Below, one piece after another: positions 33,370 through 43,720 of a stretch of DNA of 64,000 nucleotides. The notes under the pieces are model-generated. The model saw only the letters and a program-made list of their open reading frames with translations, searched no databases and was not told where the DNA came from. The DNA is taken from contig OZ020622.1 in assembly GCA_963971575.1 (NCBI GenBank), positions 11,012,279 through 11,076,278 of the forward strand, read 5' to 3'. Position 1 is the first letter of the stretch. Each line of letters starts with the position of its first letter. Source of the stretch: Liopterus haemorrhoidalis. Lineage: Eukaryota > Arthropoda > Insecta > Coleoptera > Dytiscidae. A program made the translations under genes and the position numbers.

Positions 33370-33604
33370 TTTGCATCTTTGAAATTATTTTGCAATGATC
33401 CAATATTAATGCGGATACCATTATTTTGGACGTTTGCCGTTGCTGACAGTACTAGGCTAGAATAGTACAATATAATGAGTATTAGTATCAAAAAGATATA
33501 ATACTTCATGAGTATATAAAATATATTCGGACGTTTCGGAAACTGCTCAACAATCTGTTTCCGTCTTCAGCGATCACGAGAAGTGATCGTCACTTCTCGT
33601 GATC
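33370..33604 (-). repeat. Penelope-like terminal segment, minus-strand copy, ending in a palindrome
   Basis: On the minus strand this matches 32336-32510, with a second hammerhead-like motif at 33570-33530. It continues into the CATTAATATTGG...GCAAAATAATTTCAAAG stretch also seen at 31195-31262. At its start GATCACGAGAAGTGA-TCG-TCACTTCTCGTGATC (33572-33604) is a perfect 15-bp inverted junction, so two copies meet head to head. Confidence 0.65.
33530..33573 (-). ncRNA. Hammerhead-ribozyme-like motif (minus strand)
   Basis: Reading down from 33573: TCG, CTGAAGA, one base, GGAAAC-loop-GTTTCC, GAAAC-GTC, CGA. Stem I is three pairs (UCG with CGA), better than in the plus copy. Cleavage would fall after GUC at 33530. 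Confidence 0.6.
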
Positions 33605-33948
33605 ACTGAAAGGAGTTAAATTAAAGAATTTTTTCTCTTTTTGACGATTTTTTTTTTAATTCACGGCAAAATTATGCATAATTATATTATAGATTTTTTG
33701 TATTTGTAACTAACGTAGTGTGTGCCTTTTTTAAAATAAAAAATATAATAAAAAAAAATTAACTTCTGAGAACCGAATTCATGTGTGTAGAGTGTAATGT
33801 GCAGTGTTCAGTAGGCGGAGCACTATACTTCGTGATACAAGCTTTTTTGAGTCACTTTAGTTTTTTGTTTTTAACATAATTTGTCTATTATTGTATTTTC
33901 CTGTTGTGATTATGGAAAATGAGAAATATGCAAAAACACTAGTAAGCA
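33605..33948. other. Stretch without recognised gene
   Basis: AT-rich. Its last ~70 bases are the inverted partner of 28745-28850. Confidence 0.4.
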
Positions 33949-34597
33949 CCCAGCAAACATTTTTATACGGGCCAGTACTGTTGAAGCACATATTTCCCGG
34001 CATTGAAAGTAATGGGCCAGTATCCCGGTGTCCCCGTGGCTGTTAGCTGGCCCATTGAGGTATCAATTGCCGGCCCAGCAGCGGTAAAGTGCAAAATAAT
34101 CGCATTAATTGCAAGATTTATTTCTGATGGACCAGTGCTTATATTATACCCACTCTCTAGTATTTCAAATGTAACATATATATATATTTACCTTATTTAC
34201 CCAGTATTAAAATAAATTAATAGTTAGGTGCAAAATAAATACTCATTTGGCCATTTCACCATCGTTGAATAAATTTATTTAACAAATAAAGTTGACAATA
34301 TCGCATCGGTTTTAAACTATTAATGGAGAAATTAACGTTGAGGTCAATATAATGATGCGATATTGTCAACTTATTCAATTTATTCAACGATGGTGAAACA
34401 AAAGTAAAATGTAACATATTATCAAAAATACGGAGTGCTCATAAAATGCTGGTAAATTACTTCGTATAGGAGGAGTGCGAAATACAAATGTTAAGTATAT
34501 TATTAATACTGGCGTTGCACAAACTTTTAGTGCCAGCAATTTACCAACAGAAAAAGCAATTTGCCGGCATTCGGCCGATGGTTGAATGTTTGCTGGG
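33949..34597. mobile_element. MITE with CCCAGCAAACATT ends
   Basis: CCCAGCAAACATT opens the element and its inverse closes it at 34597. Subterminal CGGGCCAGT/GCCGGCCCAGC and TGCCGGCATTCGGCC words give GC-rich ends around an AT-rich centre. No clear target duplication and no ORF of note. Superfamily not assigned. Confidence 0.7.
34254..34398. repeat. Nested palindromic insert inside the CCCAGC MITE
   Basis: Arms TTTCACCATCGTTGAATAAA...GTTGACAATATCGCATC (34254-34307) and the inverse (34354-34398) surround a 46-bp centre. Probably a small foldback MITE. Confidence 0.75.
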
Positions 34598-35285
34598 AAC
34601 ATATCAAGAAGGAATAAATCATTTATCACATATTTAAACTTAAATTTTCCAAATAATTACAAAAAAATCCTCTTATTGAGGAACTTTTATAGATGGCAGA
34701 CCGTAAATGAATCCTTTGTACGATTTAGTAAGATCATTAAAAAGTTTATAACATAAAAGAATTCACTTTTTCAATTGTTTTATTTATTTTTCTTTACTTT
34801 TATTTTGTTCTTGTTTTCACGTTTTAAATTGTTCAGAACACGTTTTAGATTAATTTAACGATTTTAGTTTATACATTTATCAAAGAGGAAGACACTGATA
34901 CAATTTTGAAATTTGAGTCACAAATCACTTTTTTATACTTGGCGTTCACAAGTCGGATTGTTGATAAGTGACTGTTCGTTCCTACAAGTATCGATATTCA
35001 ATACTATATGCTTTCTCTGTCTATATCATTATAATTATTTGCATACCCATAGTAACGTATAGTGACCCAAGTTGACAACTAACCTTCCAAATTATTTGAA
35101 AAAACAAAGCATTAGAAAGAAACAGCATAATTCGTAGATATTTTCACGCTCTAATTTTTGAAAATATTGATAAGGGCGTATTATTACATCCCTTAACTCA
35201 CATTCACACAAAAAAAATTAATCAAAATCGTTAGAGCCATTTTTGAGAAAAATTGATTTTTGTAAGTTGCTTTTGTAAGTACCAG
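34598..35285. other. Stretch without recognised gene
   Basis: No feature recognised. Confidence 0.4.
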
Positions 35286-35383
35286 GTCTACAAGTATGAA
35301 ATGCGGATTTTTTTTTAAATAAAACACATTAATCTCAAAAGAACAGTAAAAGTTTATTTATTCAAAGTATGCTCCATTAGAAG

Positions 35384-36376
35384 TTATACATTTTTCCCAT
35401 CTTTCAGGCAATTTGTGAATACCTCGCCAGTAGAACTCTTCCCCGCAAACCATTCATCTAGCCATTCTTTCACATTTTCATATGAACAAAAGTGCTGCTC
35501 GGCAAGTGCGTGACCCATCGATGCGAACAAGTGGTAATCTGAAGGGGCCAAGTCTGGTGAGTAAGCGGCATGGGGTATCACTTCCCACTTGAGTGCCTCC
35601 ACTGTGTTGTAAACTGCTTTTGCCTTATGTGATGCAGCGTTATCGTGAAGAAAGATTACCTTGTGCTGTCTTCTTTCGTATTCTGGTCGTTTTATGAGCA
35701 TCGAATGGTTCAATTCGATCAGTTGTTGTTGGTAGCATTGTGTATTAACTGTTTCACCAGGTTTTAACAATTCATAATAGACCACACCCTTTTGGTCCCA
35801 CCAAGCACATAGCATTGTCTTTTTGCCAAAGCGATTCGGTCTTGCAGTTGATGTGGATGGCGAACCTGGGTTCATCCATGATTTTTTGCGTTTAGAATTT
35901 TCATAATAAATCCATTTTTCATCGCCAGTAATGATACGATGCAAACAAGACTTTCTTTTTTATCGTGCAAGCAAAATTTCACAAGTGTTTTTGCGTTTTT
36001 TCATCTGCCTCTCATTCAGTGCATGTGGAACCCATCTGCCGACTTTCTGGATCTTACCCATCTCTCGTAGGCGATTGGAAACAGCTTGTTGACTAACGCC
36101 TAACTGCTCTGCTAGTTGTTTTTGTGATTGACTATCGTCTTCCTATAACAATGTTTTCAATTTTGTATCTTCATATTTTTTTGGAGGTTTTCCATGTTCT
36201 TTGTCTGTAAGATCAAAGTCACCGCTTTTGAAACGCCGAAACCATCGTTCACACGTATCTTGCGATGGAGCATATTCACCATAAGCTTCTCGAAGCAGTC
36301 GGTATGATTCAGCAGCATTTTTTTTCAAATGAAAACAAAATAGTAGTACTGTCCGCGAACGCTTTTTATTTGGCAC
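35384..36376 (-). pseudogene. Mariner transposase, nearly full length with few lesions
   Basis: From ATG 36376: MPNKKRSRTVLLFCFHLKKN, then CERWFRRFKSGDFDLTDKE (HTH 1). An in-frame stop at 36143 is followed by QSQKQLAEQLGVSQQAVSN (HTH 2) and GRWVPHALNERQ. A second stop lies near 35945. Then RIITGDEKWIYYENSKRKKS (first D), VIFLHDNAASHKAKAV (second D; the usual DNARPH reads DNAASH) and AYSPDLAPSDYHLFASMGHA (third D). A late frameshift near 35445 spoils the tail, after which CITSNGAYFE is readable. All three catalytic aspartates remain, so this is a recent pseudogene. The left end may be CTACAAGTATGAAATGCGG at 35288; a right TIR was not found. Confidence 0.9.
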
Positions 36377-36489
36377 AAAATTTGTAAATATTCAATTAAT
36401 CATGGTTCGGACAAAGTTAGCATCGGCGTCGACTAAAAAAATGTGCTATATACACGTGAACAAAGTGTGCATCTACATGATTCGGTCGA

Positions 36490-36562
36490 AATTTTTCGCG
36501 GACCGGCAGAAATTGTCTGCGGTCTGGCACCAGTCCGCGGACCACGGGTTGAAGAACACTGA
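36490..36562. repeat. hAT terminus
   Basis: Read inverted from 36562: CAGTGTTCTTCAACCCGTGG then TCCGCGGACTGGTG, a hAT end related to those at 40391 and 44790. The partner end is not visible. Confidence 0.55.
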
Positions 36563-37704
36563 GTTAGTACATATAATAATAAACTATTTGAATATTATTT
36601 TCTTATATGTATGTGATTTATTTATTTACTTTTTTTTTGTCGGCCTGCTCTTACTATTTCTTTTATTTGAATACTCGTTATTTTATTACACAAAAAATAA
36701 AGTACAATTTTTATCTACACGCAGTTTTTTTCCTAAATATTATACTACACATCAGTGTACCCCATATTTGTATTACTTGTTTATTTATTAAATCGCCTAC
36801 AGAATTTTTTGTTTGCCATACTGTTTTATTCAGTCTGTACGAAAATATTCTCTTTTTTTAATGAAAAACACTCAGTTTTTTCTTTTAGATTTTTCAATTA
36901 TCTTTACCGCTAAAATCAAAAGATAAAAGGACATATATTGTCATCAAATTAAAGTGACAAGGACATGAAGCTATTGTGTTAAACACGAACAGAAGTGGTT
37001 GCTTTATGTGTTACTATGGTAGTATGTGATGCATTTGCAATATTAAAAATGAAGAAAAAACTTATCAAAGAACACTTCTCTGTGTACTGATGCCAAGCAT
37101 CATTAAATACAAAAACGAACTATTAAATAAAAGAAACGAGACACTAGGAAACATATAACAAAGAAGTATAATTTAGTTCTATAAAAACATTCAAGCAAGG
37201 AAGAAAAAGTCTATTTCGTGTTCTTTGAAATTCGTAAATTAAAAGTATTCTAGTTCTCAGAACTGGTAGAATGTACAGAGGCGTATTTAATCATGCCTTT
37301 CTGGAAGTTAATGAAGATTATTTTTATAATAGTACTTAATTTGAATCAATAAAACAAAACGTACACTAAATTTTTAAATTAGTATTTTTTTTTTTAATAC
37401 AATCAGTAGGTTTCTAATGGTTAATCTTTCCGTTATATAATGTGTTATTATAAATGGTGTACCAATAATAATTCGTATGAATTTGCTACAACCAATCTGT
37501 TTTGGAACTAAGAAATTGGAGATTAGAGTTGTGGAGCGAAGAAGATTTATTATTATTATAATTATTTTTTTTTTTTTCAAGATTTCGACTAAAAAAGGCT
37601 ACTGTAGCTGGTTTGCATGACCAAATAAGACAGCTAATAGAGTTTCAAAGAGATAGAAACGATGCCTTGAGCTAAATGAACCAATTACTTTCAACGCTAA
37701 TTTC

Positions 37705-37705
<1 letters not shown>
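36563..37705. other. Stretch without recognised gene
   Basis: AT-rich; frames at 36402-36791 and 36607-36861 are Tyr/Phe-rich translations of low-complexity DNA and are not called. Confidence 0.4.

Positions 37706-37774
<69 letters not shown>
37706..37774. repeat. (AAT)n microsatellite
   Basis: About 23 AAT units. Shorter AAT runs end each of the two following tandem units (37965-37978 and 38113-38131). Confidence 0.95.
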
Positions 37775-37775
<1 letters not shown>

Positions 37776-37830
37776 GCAGTGCTGCTCGGGTCACTCCGCA
37801 TTGTGCGGGCACTGGATCTAGCGTAATTTC

Positions 37831-38131
37831 CGCGGCTGCATATCGCCAGGGTTTGGGATGCAGTCGTGTGTATTTAGCTCCACTAGTCTCTAGTATGACG
37901 CGGCTCAAAAGGTTGCTGAAGTTTGAGATTAGTGGACGCTTGTCAAGACCTGACAAACCCCAAAATAATAATAATAATTTGGCGGCTGCATATCGCCAGG
38001 GTTTGGGATGCAGTCGTGTGTATTTAGCTCCACTATTCTCTAGTATGACGCGGCTCCAAAGTTTGCTGAAGTTTGAGATTAGTGGACGCTTGTCAAGACC
38101 TGACAAACTCCATAATAATAATAATAATAAT
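37831..38131 (-). repeat. Two tandem ~150-bp units, each ending in (AAT)n
   Basis: Units at 37831-37978 and 37981-38131 are more than 90% identical (GCATATCGCCAGGGTTTGGG, GATTAGTGGACGCTTGTCAA). Both stay open on the minus strand with the same predicted peptide (SGLDKRPLISNFS...GAKYTRLHPKPWRYAAA). They immediately follow the 3' end of a minus-strand LINE with the same AAT-type tail. They look like serial insertions or template jumps of a short retro-tail. Confidence 0.75.
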
Positions 38132-39034
38132 ACTTTATTGATCCAAAAATTACATAATTTCAGGACAAGTCAATTATATCACATATTTATTGATTAAAAA
38201 ATATTATTACAGTCATATGATAAAAAAATAAATAAAATACAAAATGTTATAAAGTGTTATAAGTATAAAATGTAAAAGTATAAAATGTATAAATAAAATA
38301 TAAGCTAAATAGCCACTCATGTTAGACTAACCGTTGTTAAAAAAATCCTCAACAGAGTATATGTTTCTATTGATTAAAATTGACTTCACTTCTTTCTTAA
38401 AGGATTTTATATTATTTATTTCCTTTAAAGTTGTAGGCAAATTACTATAAAATTTACAAGCATTATACCTAATACTTTTTTCAAATAGTGTTTGATTGTA
38501 CTTGTTAGTGTTTAGTTCATTTTTGTGTCGAGTGTTATGTTGATGCTGTGGGATGTTAGCGTTAAATAAATGTATATTTTTGAAAGTGAAAATTAATATT
38601 TCATAGATGTAAACACTAGGATCAGTCAGAATTTCGAGATTTTTCAATGCCGTTCTACATGAGTCTCTATTTCTTAAGTTAGCTAAAATTCGAATAGCCC
38701 GTTTAGTGAATGAAAATTAGCGAAATAAATGTTCTTCATAACCAATTTGCTGCACTTGGAAGACATTATTCTCATTCCGTATAGAGCCCTGTTTAGTTTT
38801 TTGCACAATTCATTAATGTGTTCAGTCCAAGTAAGATTTGAATTAATGTGTAGGCCTAAAATTTTAGTGGTGCTGACTTCTGGTAATTTTTCAATGCTCT
38901 GAAAGTTTAAATTAGATCTAGAGGTTTTGAAAATTACTGCTGCTGATTTTGAACTGTTGACTACTAGATTATTTTTCTCAGCTCACTCGATAAGGGTTTT
39001 GTACAGCAATTCTATATGCCAATTAGGATCGCTT
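38132..39034 (-). pseudogene. LINE (Jockey/CR1-like) RT C-terminal half
   Basis: From about 39030 downward: KNNLVVNSSKSAAVIFKTSR, then VSTTKILGLHINSNLTWTEH and INELCKKLNRALYGMR. Then, after frameshifts, RNRDSCRTALKNLEILTDPS and the C-terminal FEKSIRYNACKFYSNLPTTL, KEINNIKSFKKEVKSIL. The palm with FADD is missing. The 3' tail is an ATT/AAT run. The 5' truncation point sits exactly against a Harbinger fragment. Confidence 0.8.
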
Positions 39035-39190
39035 TAATTAAGCGCTTAGGTTCTATGCTTGTGAAAATATGCTTATAACTGTTGGAGATTTCTGTGGAGT
39101 ACAAAATTCCACAGCCTCAAGAATCATAGCAAAAGTTAGTGGAACCATTGCAAATTTATGTAAAGAATTTATAAAATTTCCCCGAAGTGG
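39035..39190 (+). pseudogene. PIF/Harbinger transposase fragment
   Basis: The frame reads ALRFYACENMLITVGDFCGV then QNSTASRIIAKVSGTIANLC and KEFIKFP. This matches the HTH region of HARBI1-type nucleases (ALRFYATG...VGD..GVS.STVSRII..VS.A+A.L...FI.FP). The fragment starts at the LINE junction and fades after 39190. No DDE residues are present. Confidence 0.75.
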
Positions 39191-39738
39191 TTTTAGAGGG
39201 ACCGCAAAAGGATCATATAATATTTTACATGTATATTTTATTAAAATGTGTATTTGATAATCAGTAATTTTTTTGTACAAAGATACAACATGAATCAATT
39301 CTTAGCGAAGATTATTATTATTTTCCTGACTTACAAGAATTTGAAAAATACTTAAGTCACTAGATTATACAAAGTAGCGCAACGGCGGCCATACTGGGAA
39401 GGAGACACCCCGGTCTCCTTAAAATTCCTGAAAGCAAGAAATCCTTAAAGTTTGAGAATCCCTGGAATAGACATTCAAAAATATATTTAACCATTACTCT
39501 CTTAAATAAAATACTCCTATCTTATTTTATTTATTTAATATATCTTTCAAAATAATACATTATAAATAAGTATTTAAGCCAAATTACAACTTACAGCGGT
39601 CCAATATATTTAAATAAAATAAAATAAATTTAAAAAGTTAAGATAATACTAATTTTGGTCCACTGTAACTTGTTCAGAAACAGATATTATAAGATAAAAA
39701 AAATGTTATCGAGCAGATAAAATTGACACACTTTCAAA
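39191..39738. other. Stretch without recognised gene; 3' flank of the MBF2-like gene
   Basis: AT-rich. TTTGAGAATCCCTGG near 39455 resembles a hAT end. Part of this is presumably 3' UTR or downstream flank of the minus-strand gene. Confidence 0.4.
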
Positions 39739-39744
39739 TTTAAT
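39739..39744 (-). promoter_or_regulatory. Possible poly(A) signal (ATTAAA)
   Basis: ATTAAA lies on the minus strand seven bases after the MBF2-like stop codon. It is unusually close to the stop; no AATAAA was seen in the next ~100 bases. Confidence 0.3.
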
Positions 39745-39750
39745 CATGGT

Positions 39751-42700
39751 TTAATATTGTGTACTCCAAATTTCAATGTCATATTTGAATGCTGTCCTCG
39801 GTTGGGATTCGAACCTGAGTTTGACATAATTGTTGCCAATCCCTCCTCCTAAGAAATCCTGGGTAACACAACCACCTTGACCCCCAGGCATTTTATCAAT
39901 AATCTGAAACAAGTAGATGTCAGAATAAAAATGTTTAAAAATATTGTTTTAATTCTTACTTTGTAGCAACCAATATTTCCGGCAAAGGCGCCGTAGCCTG
40001 GATATTGTTGATGGGCTATAGTAGGGCCTTGAGGTTGGGCTGGTTGACTGAAGGTATCTCGTAACAATAACCTAAAAAAAAAATATATTAATAAAATTGG
40101 AGGCTTTCTTTTATATTTTCGGCCTCATATTTGGTTGCTACGCGTTTTAGATAATTATAAGACAATTTTTGTCTGTCTGTCTGTCTATCCGAGATTCACG
40201 CAAAAACGGCTAGTCATATTTTCACGTAATTTGGTATGAGTAGGGTTGCCATCTGTCCCGATATATCGGGACTGTCACCGTTATTGAGCCTCATGTCCCG
40301 ACGTCCCGACTGGCTATCAAGAGTCCCGAATACTCATTTATATTTTCTTAATTAAACAATACAGTTTAATTAAATAATATGCGCCTAGACCAGTGTGTCT
40401 CAACCGGTGGTCCGCGGACCACTGGTGTTCCTTGGAAAAATTTTAGTGGTCCGCGAAAACTTTATAAATTAGTATTTTTAGATTTTTTGTTAATTTTTTT
40501 ATGATCTTTTGTTCATTTTCTGTGTATTTTGTTCATTTTTCAGTGATTTTTTATCATTAAGTTATATGCAGAATCTACATATACAATTTGTTCAATAGTA
40601 CATTTATTTTTAGGGGTCCGCGGTAAAAAATTAAATATTTTACTGGTCAGCGGTACGTTTTCAGTTGAGAAACACTGGTCTAGACCATGCGCCGTTCATC
40701 AAAGGATGAACGCCGCGTTTATATTCTCATCTAGATGAGCTGTTTCAGGCGCAAATAGCCATCGTTGCTGGGCTCCAAAAAATTTATCTAATTGTTTAAA
40801 TATTCCTGTTTGAATAAAATATTATAAAAATATAAAGTTTGAACATTTCTGTAACTAAAGTAAAAAATATTTTACTTGATACAAATATTTCTTTGGCTAG
40901 CAGAAAAGCATGCAATTTTATGGAACTAACGAACTTAAGAAAAATAGGACAACAGAAACCGAAAAAATTGATGCAGAAATTAAGTTTTTATGGAATACCT
41001 TAAAAAAACGGTCAGTATCTTTCCAGAAATTTAAAGTTTTGATTGGATGTTGCTTTTCGAAATTCTAGGATCAGAATAATTCGAAGAAGCTATTATTTAT
41101 GCATCACCTGACTTGGATATTTCGGGAAAGAAGTTTTTCCAGCAGTACATATATTTAAAAAATATCTTGGAAAATAGTATTTTTTCTGAGTGGAAAAATA
41201 AGAGCGTTGAAGAAAAGTGGATTACGTATTACCTTTCTCGCATGTGTTGTTTATAGTAAGAAAACAAATCTTTTTGTTCAATGCATTTTTTCTAACCTAA
41301 AACTAAAATCTACATATATCTCCCTTATTATTAACTTAACAGCAAAATCATATATGACAAAAATAGTTTATAACGGGAAAGAAAAAATCTTTCTGCTTTA
41401 TTTCTGTACATTTTTTTTTTCTCTTCAATGCAGTTTATAAAAAGAATATTATTTAGAGGGCAAGGGGAGTATTACACTTATAGGGTTGAAATATCTTATT
41501 TATTATTTATTCAACAGCAAAAATGAATATGAGAAAAGAAACTATTCCTCTCTGTTCAGTGCTAGGCTGACCAGATTTTTTATACAGAAATAGAGTAGAA
41601 ATATGCGTAGAACATTTGTTGGAAGAATGTGAAGAAATACGACACACGAGACTAGAAACGAGAACGAGAAAGGAAATTTTGGATGAAACAGGAAGGAGGT
41701 ATGAATGGATGAAAGAAGTGAATAACAGAAGGGAGGAAATTAAGGAAAGGAGTCAACGAAGACATTTTTTGTTACCCTTTAACAAACAATAAAAGAGTAT
41801 ATTGAGAGTTCTTGTATAAAAAGTAAAAGATATTACTTAGAAAAGAGTATATAACTCTAAGAGTACATATATAACTATATAGCTATAAGAGTACATCTGG
41901 TCAGCCTATTTAATCCAGTTTTTAATAAGATATTTGGGGAGCTACGGAGAAAGCTACCTATAAACCAAAGTATATATGAAGAAAAAAAAAATACTCTACA
42001 AGTCTATTGTATGCCCATTTATAATAAAAAAATACATTACATATTTTGATAACCACTAGTCTAAAAAAGAAATTGTATTGCTCATTGATATTCTTTTATA
42101 AAATGACAATTATTCTGTAATTTAACCAACCTTGTGGCTCTTATAATTCTCGATATAGCAAGTATGGGCAAATTAAAATTGTCAGACTGTATAGAGCGCC
42201 ATAGTTCTTGACAGAGATTCTACTTTTCTGCCCTTTTGTGTCACTTAAGTGCTTGGAACATAATAATTATTGACACTAATAGCCCAAATTCTAGTAATTC
42301 AAAACAATAACAATAAGCTTTTTTTTAGTTTCACGTTTATGGCCTTTGCTACTAAAGCAAGAAGCCAGGACAATTCTAATTTTTTATGGTGAAAGTTCCA
42401 TGCCTGAACAGGGTTCGAACCCGAGACCTTAGCAATGCAGGACACGTGTGTTAACATTACGCTACGGTCAGCAAACAATAAGCTTATTACAATGTTTTTA
42501 CTTGCCTGACCTTAATATATAAGGGGCAAGTATTGTAATCGCGAAAATTTTCGATGTCGAGATTTTGACTGATGACCACGTTTCATGGTCCAGGGAATCC
42601 AAAAAACCTATTTTCGAAGTGCCGTCCATATGTGTGTGTGTCTGTGTGTGTGTGTGTTTGTGTGTGTTACTGTGTGTATACACGATAACTCAAAAACGGT

Positions 42701-43177
42701 TTAACTTAAAGAGTTAGTTCTGATACTAAAAAATTCTCCTAATAAATGGGAAGAACCCTATTGTTTTTTATTAAAATCCGAAAGCGGAAACGGAAGTTAT
42801 TAAACTTTAACTAGTAAACCAAGCCTTGGACAAAAAATTGTATAGGATATAATTTGATGTATTTTTGAAGATTTGCCTAAATCTTTTTTTAAATAAAAAA
42901 ATAAAATAAAAAAATATATTTATGTATTTTTTTTATTATTAATATTTTTTTTATGGGAGGGCAAGTCTAACGAAGGTCTCCCTTCGCCACTGGTTTAGAT
43001 TTGCAACAAAAACATATGGTAAAGAAAAAATTATATTTATTTACGTTTTAAATTAAAAAAAATTACTTACGTTCCTACTCTATTACAATTTCCCACAATA
43101 AGACTATGGGAACTACTAGAAGAACAACTTCCAAGTACATAAGGTACTAAACAAACCAGCAAAATCACAATTTTCAT
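39751..43177 (-). CDS. MBF2-family / salivary-secreted-peptide-like secreted protein, 3 exons
   Basis: Coding exons are 43177-43071, 40071-39960 and 39903-39751, with introns of 2999 and 56 bp, all GT...AG (AAC|GTAAGT, TTTTAG|GTT, AAA|GTAAGA, TTTCAG|ATT). They give 123 residues. MKIVILLVCLVPYVLGS is a clear signal peptide. The mature part has four cysteines (18, 31, 71, 85) and the family pattern: VGTLLLRD, a Pro/Gln/Tyr-rich middle (AHQQYPGYG), then GGGIGNNYVKLRFESQ and FKYDIEIW at the C-terminus. MBF2-type proteins are small secreted insect proteins named after a silkworm factor and also annotated as salivary secreted peptides; their biochemical role is unsettled. Start context CAAAATG is good. 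Intron 1 is filled with transposon debris. No lesions seen, so probably functional. Confidence 0.9.
40100..40250 (+). repeat. Second GTCT-bearing repeat family, copy 2
   Basis: Matches 24755-24895 (GTCTGTCTGTCTGTCTATCC, GAGATTCACGCAAAAACGGC). Lies in intron 1 of the MBF2-like gene, in the opposite orientation to it. Confidence 0.55.
40391..40677. mobile_element. 287-bp hAT MITE at an nTCTAGAn-like target
   Basis: CAGTGTGTCTCAACCGGTGG at the left and the inverse of CAGTGTTTCTCAACTGAAAA at the right are flanked by GCCTAGAC and GTCTAGAC (one mismatch), an 8-bp duplication. The end motif and target match Buster/SPIN-type hAT elements. No coding region. Confidence 0.85.
40680..41589. other. Intronic stretch without recognised gene
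   Basis: GGGTTGCCATCTGTCCCG upstream at 40243 and AAGGATGAACGCCG here suggest old DNA-transposon sequence, but no domain is recognised. The 77-codon frame at 41207 is not called. Confidence 0.4.
41590..41791 (+). pseudogene. LINE C-terminal tail
   Basis: The frame VEICVEHLLEECEEIRHTRL then EILDETGRRYEWMKEVNNRR and a stop after LLPFNKQ matches the C-terminal CCHC-like tail and helical end of insect LINE polyproteins (C.EHLL.EC). Related in type to 1299-2280. Sits in intron 1 of the MBF2-like gene in opposite orientation. Confidence 0.7.
41800..42334. other. Intronic stretch without recognised gene
   Basis: AT-rich with TATAACTATATAGCTATA-type low complexity near 41870. Confidence 0.4.
42335..42472 (-). 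repeat. tRNA-derived SINE, copy 1
   Basis: On the minus strand the head reads CCGTAGCGTAATGTTAACAC (A-box region) and GGGTTCGAACCC (B box, 42422-42411). It continues GTTCAGGCATGGAA and a body with AATTGTCCTGGCTTCTTGC. The B box is intact, the A box weak. Shares head and body with copies at 44990 and 57077. Confidence 0.75.
42505..42990 (+). repeat. Repeat with TG-rich microsatellite and 3' hairpin
   Basis: ATATATAAGGGGCAAGTATT leads into a block with CACGTTTCATGGTCCAGGGA, a TGTGTGTG/TCTG tract (42631-42680), AACTCAAAAACGG, and a hairpin CGAAGGTCTCCCTTCG near 42975. Layout resembles the GTCY-bearing repeat at 49128 (ATATATAAGGGAGGTATTGT). Family not identified. Confidence 0.5.
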
Positions 43178-43207
43178 TTTGATGAGTATTCTACAGCTTC
43201 TTTATCA

Positions 43208-43244
43208 AACTGAATACTGAACGCCGACTGTAAACACTTATATA
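43208..43244 (-). promoter_or_regulatory. TATA box and initiator of the MBF2-like gene
   Basis: On the minus strand TATATAAG (43244-43237) is followed, with its first T 33 bases upstream, by TCAGTT (43213-43208), an arthropod initiator match with A at 43211. A second TCAGT sits at 43220. The ATG follows 34 bases after the putative start site, giving a short 5' UTR. Confidence 0.7.
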
Positions 43245-43598
43245 CTATCTCCAGTGATAAAAAAATCACGTTTATGACTTAACGGTATTAAAAATTACGA
43301 AGAAATGTATTGTGTATTTTGCTGTATCCATTAAAATACTACGTATATAGAGTTAAAAACAATTCTTTGAAAAGTTACGAGATAAGAAATATAGAGTTAT
43401 CATATTCGCAGAAAATAATAGGTATTTATTAATAGTGAAAGGTTTTAGTTGATTGCGTTTTTAATCTTGGCGTATTTTCCCATCAAAACAGGGGAAGAAC
43501 ACTTTTAAAACAAATTAATACTTATGTAAACCCATTTCAGTTTTTATACGGAATTTTTTTTTTTTATATTTAAAATCTAGATTTATTACGGTCTAGAA

Positions 43599-43612
43599 CA
43601 GTGGTTTTTAAC
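43599..43612. repeat. Isolated hAT terminus at a TCTAGA target
   Basis: CAGTGGTTTTTAAC is preceded by GTCTAGAA (nTCTAGAn). Helentron-like copy E begins directly after it, so the rest of the hAT is missing. Confidence 0.55.
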
Positions 43613-43665
43613 ATTTTTAGGGTTTTGTAGGTATGACCAAAAAACCCTTATACCGTCATTTTGTC

Positions 43666-43720
<55 letters not shown>

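Noticed and set aside
37706..38131. CRISPR-like array
   Set aside because: Units are adjacent long repeats with microsatellite between them, not short direct repeats with unique spacers, and the DNA is eukaryotic.
37676..38197. 173-codon plus frame with poly-isoleucine
   Set aside because: It is translation of (AAT)n and of the two tandem units; no start context or domain.
39785..39815. TTGGGATTCGAACCTGAG, a tRNA B-box-like word
   Set aside because: It lies inside exon 3 of the MBF2-like gene (codons for LRFESQP) and has no A box at the right distance.
43666..43720. Open frames through GTCT repeats with QTDRQTDR peptides
   Set aside because: A four-base repeat with few stops gives artificial open frames; they recur in every Helentron-like copy and contain no domain.
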